This document shows, one piece after another, positions 33,164 to 36,583 of a stretch of 36,583 nt of DNA. Each line of letters opens with the position of its first letter. Within the stretch, counting starts at the first letter, position 1. Under the pieces are notes generated by a model. That model made no database searches, was not told where the DNA came from, and saw nothing but the letters and a program-made list of their open reading frames with translations. This DNA is from CAMLDH01 sp966250375 (GTDB lineage Bacteria; Pseudomonadota; Gammaproteobacteria; Burkholderiales; Burkholderiaceae_D), in contig CBINHE010000041.1 of assembly GCA_966250375.1 (NCBI GenBank), positions 1-36,583 on the forward strand, written 5' to 3'. The translations under genes were made by a program, and so were the position numbers.

Positions 33164-33683
33164 TTCACTTTGCTATTCCCCTTGCCATTTTCTGGCACAC
33201 GGTTCTCACGCGAGGTCCGTGCAATCGATAAATTCCTCAGCATACCCGTTACGTCAGACACGTCTGTCGTATTGAAAACACAATCCTCCGGACTATTGAG
33301 CGCTGTCATGCATCATCCTTTTTTTCGACCAGAATTTGCCCATTTGTCACGACATTTTGCAGCGCACCATGACTCCCCTTCCGCACCGTCGAATGGTAAG
33401 CTTGCGATACTTACGCGAAGGAAATAACGATGGCCAGTCTTTGACTGGCGCAGAAGATGACCTGATGCCGCTGGTGTCACTGCTCGCATGGCCTGCTGTC
33501 GGCTTGGACGGCGACACTTATATGCGGGTATTCCGCGAGACTGAACTGGAGTTCGAAGAAATGAGTCGGGTACCATGAAATGACGTGACAGAATTGGCGC
33601 CAATAGGGCAGCGCCCTCCTCAATATTGAAGTGCATCGATGTCACTTCCCCCTCCAAAAGACTGATCAATAACAAAAACACTG
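33164..33683. other. 520-bp stretch without a supported gene
   Basis: A plus-strand frame at 33336-33578 (80 codons, containing LMPLVSLLAWPAVGLDGDTYMRVFRETELEFEEMSRVP) is open but has no recognisable domain or clear ribosome site. A minus-strand frame overlaps it. Neither is convincing. The segment must hold the promoters for the zinc-ribbon gene and sbcB. Confidence 0.3.
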
Positions 33684-35150
33684 ATGTCCTCGCACACCTT
33701 TCTCTGGCACGATTACGAAACCTTCGGCGCGCAAGCGCGCCGCGACCGCCCGGCGCAATTTGCGGCGATCCGCACCGATGCGGAGTTAAATGAAATCGGC
33801 GAACCGATCATGCATTACTGCCGGCCCGCGTCGGATTTCCTGCCCGACCCGCAGTCCTGCCTGATCACCGGCATCACGCCGCAAGTCTGCCTGCAGCGTG
33901 GCGTGCCGGAACACCAATTCGCGGCCATCATTGAACAAGCGCTGGCCGCGAGCGGCACCATCGGCGTCGGTTACAACACGATCCGTTTTGATGATGAAAT
34001 CACGCGCTTCATGTTCTGGCGCAATCTGATCGATCCGTATGCGCGCGAGTGGCAAAACAATTGCGGGCGCTGGGACATTCTCGATATGGTACGTACAGCA
34101 TATGCGTTGCGGCCCGAAGGTATCAACTGGCCGACCCATCCCGACGGTCGCCCCAGCTTCAAGCTGGAACATCTAACGGTCGCCAACGGTCTGGCGCACG
34201 ATGCTGCGCACGATGCATTGTCAGACGTGCGCGCCACCATCGCACTGGCGCGGCTGATCCGGGAGCGCCAGCCCAAGCTATTTGATTTCTGCTTCGGCTT
34301 GCACAAGAAAGACCGCGTCGCCAGCGAGATCGGGCTACCGCTGCAGCGCCCATTCCTGCACATCTCGGGCATGATCCCGGCCGAACGCGGCTGCATTACG
34401 CTGGCGTGGCCGCTCGGCGCGCATCCGACCAACAAGAATGAAGTGATCGTGTGGGATCTGGCTTGCGATCCGACCGAATTATTGGGACTTGATGCGGACA
34501 CGATACGCACCCGCATGTTCAGCAAGACTGACGCGCTGCCGGAGGGCGTGACCCGACTGCCGATCAAGACCATCCATTTGAACAAGTCACCGATGGTAAT
34601 CAACAACCTGAAGACGCTATCGCCCGCGATGGCGCAGCGCTGGGGACTGGATGTCGCTGCCGCGTTGCGCAATGCCGACATCGCGGCGGCATCCGGCCTG
34701 AACGCGAAGATGGACATCATCTGGCGCGAGGTGTTTCAGCGGCCGGCGGAAGCCACGCCGGATGTCGATGAGGATTTGTACGGCGGCTTCGTCGGCAACA
34801 ACGATCGGCGCCTGCTGAACCAATTGCGCACCATGCCGCCGGAAAAACTGGCAACGACGCAGTCCAGCTTTCAAGATGTGCGATTGGAAGAGATTCTGTT
34901 CCGCTACCGCGCGCGCAATTTCCCAATGACCTTGAACGACCATGAGATGCGACTCTGGGAAGAGCACCGTGCGGCACGCCTGTTCGACGGTGCCGGCGGT
35001 GCCCGTACGATCGAGATGCTGTTCAGTGAAATCGACCAATTATCGGAAGATGCCGATGAGCGCAGCGAAGATATTCTGGGGGCCTTATATGACTATGCAG
35101 AAACTATTGCGCCGGCACGCAGTCTTATTCGTCTCAACGATCATCGTTGA
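33684..35150 (+). CDS. sbcB: Exodeoxyribonuclease I
   Basis: 488 residues, close to E. coli ExoI (475). It degrades single-stranded DNA 3' to 5' in recombination and mismatch repair. The DEDD exonuclease opens with FLWHDYETFGAQARRDRPAQFAAIRTD (catalytic D10, E12), continues with TIGVGYNTIRFDDEITRFMFWRN and AHDALSDVRATIALARLI, and is followed by the SH3-like and C-terminal helical domains (IHLNKSPMVINNLKTL; RYRARNFPMTLNDHEMRLWEEHR). It is followed without a gap by the diguanylate cyclase gene. Confidence 0.96.
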   Translation: MSSHTFLWHDYETFGAQARRDRPAQFAAIRTDAELNEIGEPIMHYCRPASDFLPDPQSCLITGITPQVCLQRGVPEHQFAAIIEQALAASGTIGVGYNTIRFDDEITRFMFWRNLIDPYAREWQNNCGRWDILDMVRTAYALRPEGINWPTHPDGRPSFKLEHLTVANGLAHDAAHDALSDVRATIALARLIRERQPKLFDFCFGLHKKDRVASEIGLPLQRPFLHISGMIPAERGCITLAWPLGAHPTNKNEVIVWDLACDPTELLGLDADTIRTRMFSKTDALPEGVTRLPIKTIHLNKSPMVINNLKTLSPAMAQRWGLDVAAALRNADIAAASGLNAKMDIIWREVFQRPAEATPDVDEDLYGGFVGNNDRRLLNQLRTMPPEKLATTQSSFQDVRLEEILFRYRARNFPMTLNDHEMRLWEEHRAARLFDGAGGARTIEMLFSEIDQLSEDADERSEDILGALYDYAETIAPARSLIRLNDHR

Positions 35151-36170
35151 TTGTTTAAAATTCGTTTTTCCTGGGACGTGACTGAGACCGCTTTGGACCA
35201 TATACAGACTTTCGCCGCATCCGGCTACACAATCAGCGACTTGCAGCTTTTTCGCGGTGTGAGCGAAGCCAGCGTGGCTGCGGTACTGGCCGATTGCGCA
35301 GTCATCAGCGTGACAGCCGGACAAGCAGTGCCGGATACCGGCACCGGCGGCACACGTTTATTATATCTGGTGTTGCGCGGTGCACTGGGCGGCGCACCTG
35401 CCGACATGCAGGCGGGAACAGCGGAAGTCACGATCGCCAAGGTGCTGCCGGGCGAATGCGTGGGTGAACTTTCGGTGCTGGACGATGAAACGAGTTCCTC
35501 CACGATGTATGCGCTGCAGGAAAGTGATGTGCTGGTCATTGAGGCAGAAAAGCTGTGGCGGCTGATCGACGAATCCAACGGCGTCGCGCGCAATCTGCTG
35601 CGCCTTTTGTCGTTTCGCATCCGTGCCGCTAACGCACAAATATGGCGACGCCAGAAACAGGGCGAATTCTATCGGCAATTGTCGATGGTCGACGGCTTGA
35701 CCGGCCTGCAAAACCGCGCGTGGTTGAATGACCATTTGCCGGCGCTGATCGACAATGCGCACACAACACCGCACCCGCTATCGGTCATCATGATCGACAT
35801 CGACCACTTCAAGAAATTCAATGACGAGCATGGCCATTTGTCGGGAGACCGGGCGCTGCAGGTAGCCACCAAAGTATTGAGCGCGGCCCTGCGCCCGACC
35901 GATTTCGCAGTGCGCTACGGCGGGGAGGAATTGATGGTGATCCTGCCGCAAGCCGATCAGAAGACTGGCATGATGGTCGCGCAGCGCCTGTGCGAACGCA
36001 TGCAGCAGTCAATCGTGTTTGCCGATATGTGCAAGCCGCTGCCGCATATCACCGCGTCATTCGGCGTGGCGAGCCTGGATACCGGCCAGCATGCCGAGGG
36101 ATTGATCGCCGTAGCCGATGCGGCGCTGTATCGTGCAAAAAAAGCCGGCCGCAATCAAGTGGCGCTGTAG
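35151..36170 (+). CDS. Cyclic-nucleotide-fold/GGDEF diguanylate cyclase
   Basis: 339 residues if translation starts at TTG 35151, immediately after the sbcB stop; GTG 35178 is the main alternative and neither has a good ribosome site. Residues about 30-145 form a CRP-like cNMP-binding fold (LLYLVLRGAL... VLPGECVGELSVLDDETSSSTMYALQESDVLVI). The GGDEF domain (about 175-335) has DGLTGLQNR, IDIDHFKKFND and the active site GGEEL (257-261). RPTD (248-251), five residues before it, is the inhibitory I-site. It should make cyclic di-GMP in the cytoplasm with product feedback, under control of the N-terminal sensor. Confidence 0.92.
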   Translation: MFKIRFSWDVTETALDHIQTFAASGYTISDLQLFRGVSEASVAAVLADCAVISVTAGQAVPDTGTGGTRLLYLVLRGALGGAPADMQAGTAEVTIAKVLPGECVGELSVLDDETSSSTMYALQESDVLVIEAEKLWRLIDESNGVARNLLRLLSFRIRAANAQIWRRQKQGEFYRQLSMVDGLTGLQNRAWLNDHLPALIDNAHTTPHPLSVIMIDIDHFKKFNDEHGHLSGDRALQVATKVLSAALRPTDFAVRYGGEELMVILPQADQKTGMMVAQRLCERMQQSIVFADMCKPLPHITASFGVASLDTGQHAEGLIAVADAALYRAKKAGRNQVAL

Positions 36171-36175
36171 ACGTC

Positions 36176-36439
36176 ATGAGCGAAACAACAAACAAATTTG
36201 GTCAAGTGAAAATGGCAGACACATCCATCGTTCCCGGCGTCTATGAGCATTACAAGGGGAAGAAATACTTCGTACTGGGCTTGTCCAGAGATACTGAGAC
36301 GGAGGAACTGTTCGTTGTGTATCGCCCGTTATATGAAACGGATTGGCCGCATCTATGGCATCGCAGCGCAGCAATGTTTTGCGAGAACGTCAACATCAAC
36401 GGCAATACCGTGCCGCGCTTCAAATTGATTGCCGCCTGA
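36176..36439 (+). CDS. DUF1653 family protein
   Basis: 87 residues from ATG 36176, 5 bp after the cyclase stop; an in-frame ATG at 36212 (MADTSIVPGVYEHYKGKKY) is possible. The sequence PGVYEHYKGKKYFVLGLSRDTETEELFVVYRPLY followed by WHRSAAMFCENV is the DUF1653 signature, a small SH3-like beta-fold of unknown role. It is likely co-transcribed with the cyclase. The remaining 144 bp of the window show no gene. Confidence 0.85.
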   Translation: MSETTNKFGQVKMADTSIVPGVYEHYKGKKYFVLGLSRDTETEELFVVYRPLYETDWPHLWHRSAAMFCENVNINGNTVPRFKLIAA

Positions 36440-36583
36440 CGACAGATCAAGCGGCCGCATGCCTGCCATAGTCATGCAATAGCTCGGAGCAACTTCTCGA
36501 ACACATCGATTGGCACTTGCCTATCACCGCCAGGGCAATCGCGCTATGAATTCTCTGCCGATGTTGTTCTGAAGAGCAACGTT

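Overview
The window looks like chromosomal DNA of a betaproteobacterium, most likely Burkholderiales and probably Oxalobacteraceae (the Herminiimonas/Collimonas/Glaciimonas neighbourhood). I base this on protein flavour (two-cysteine OhrR/Ohr, orphan GspA-GspB, PBP1A, NfeD-slipin, DUF1993, DUF1345, DUF3617, DUF4124), moderate-to-high GC and C/G-ending codons. No species is claimed. I found no rRNA, tRNA or CRISPR array.

Layout. 1-1189: the end of a polysaccharide flippase and a small membrane protein. 1435-6424: glnS, then an AT-richer two-gene block, a Dam-family adenine methyltransferase and a 772-residue protein joining a decayed PD-(D/E)xK-like region, a DndB-like DGQHR domain and a C-terminal HEPN-like RxxxxH motif. 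This is the best candidate for an undescribed (defence) system. 6637-7452: a class I methyltransferase. 7756-12730: a leftward operon for periplasmic alcohol oxidation: XoxF-type PQQ dehydrogenase, XoxJ-like binding protein, lipoprotein cytochrome c, YVTN beta-propeller, cytochrome b561. 13044-23859: housekeeping and hypothetical genes (DUF1993, PBP1A, slipin-NfeD, PHB depolymerase-like esterase, DUF1345, DUF4124, a short chemoreceptor-like protein, GIY-YIG-like protein, DUF3617). 24542-26996: gspA-gspB. 27286-30255: a 989-residue AT-richer protein ending in an OTU-like Cys/His arrangement, bracketed by decayed repeats. 31041-32079: ohr and ohrR with matching paired operators. 32201-36439: a zinc-ribbon membrane protein, sbcB, a cNMP-fold diguanylate cyclase and DUF1653.

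Spacer DNA is unusually rich in short palindromic mobile elements. One family, with TTA at both ends and a stop-free interior, has inserted in frame into the signal-peptide region of xoxF (162 bp net) and exactly at the slipin stop codon (303 bp net), with decayed copies elsewhere. It recalls the in-frame palindromic elements of Rickettsia. Other families are two MITE-like copies before gspA, a 244-bp element abutting the GIY-YIG gene, and a Pseudomonas-REP-like element after DUF1993. All functional statements are from reading sequence and family knowledge; no searches were run.
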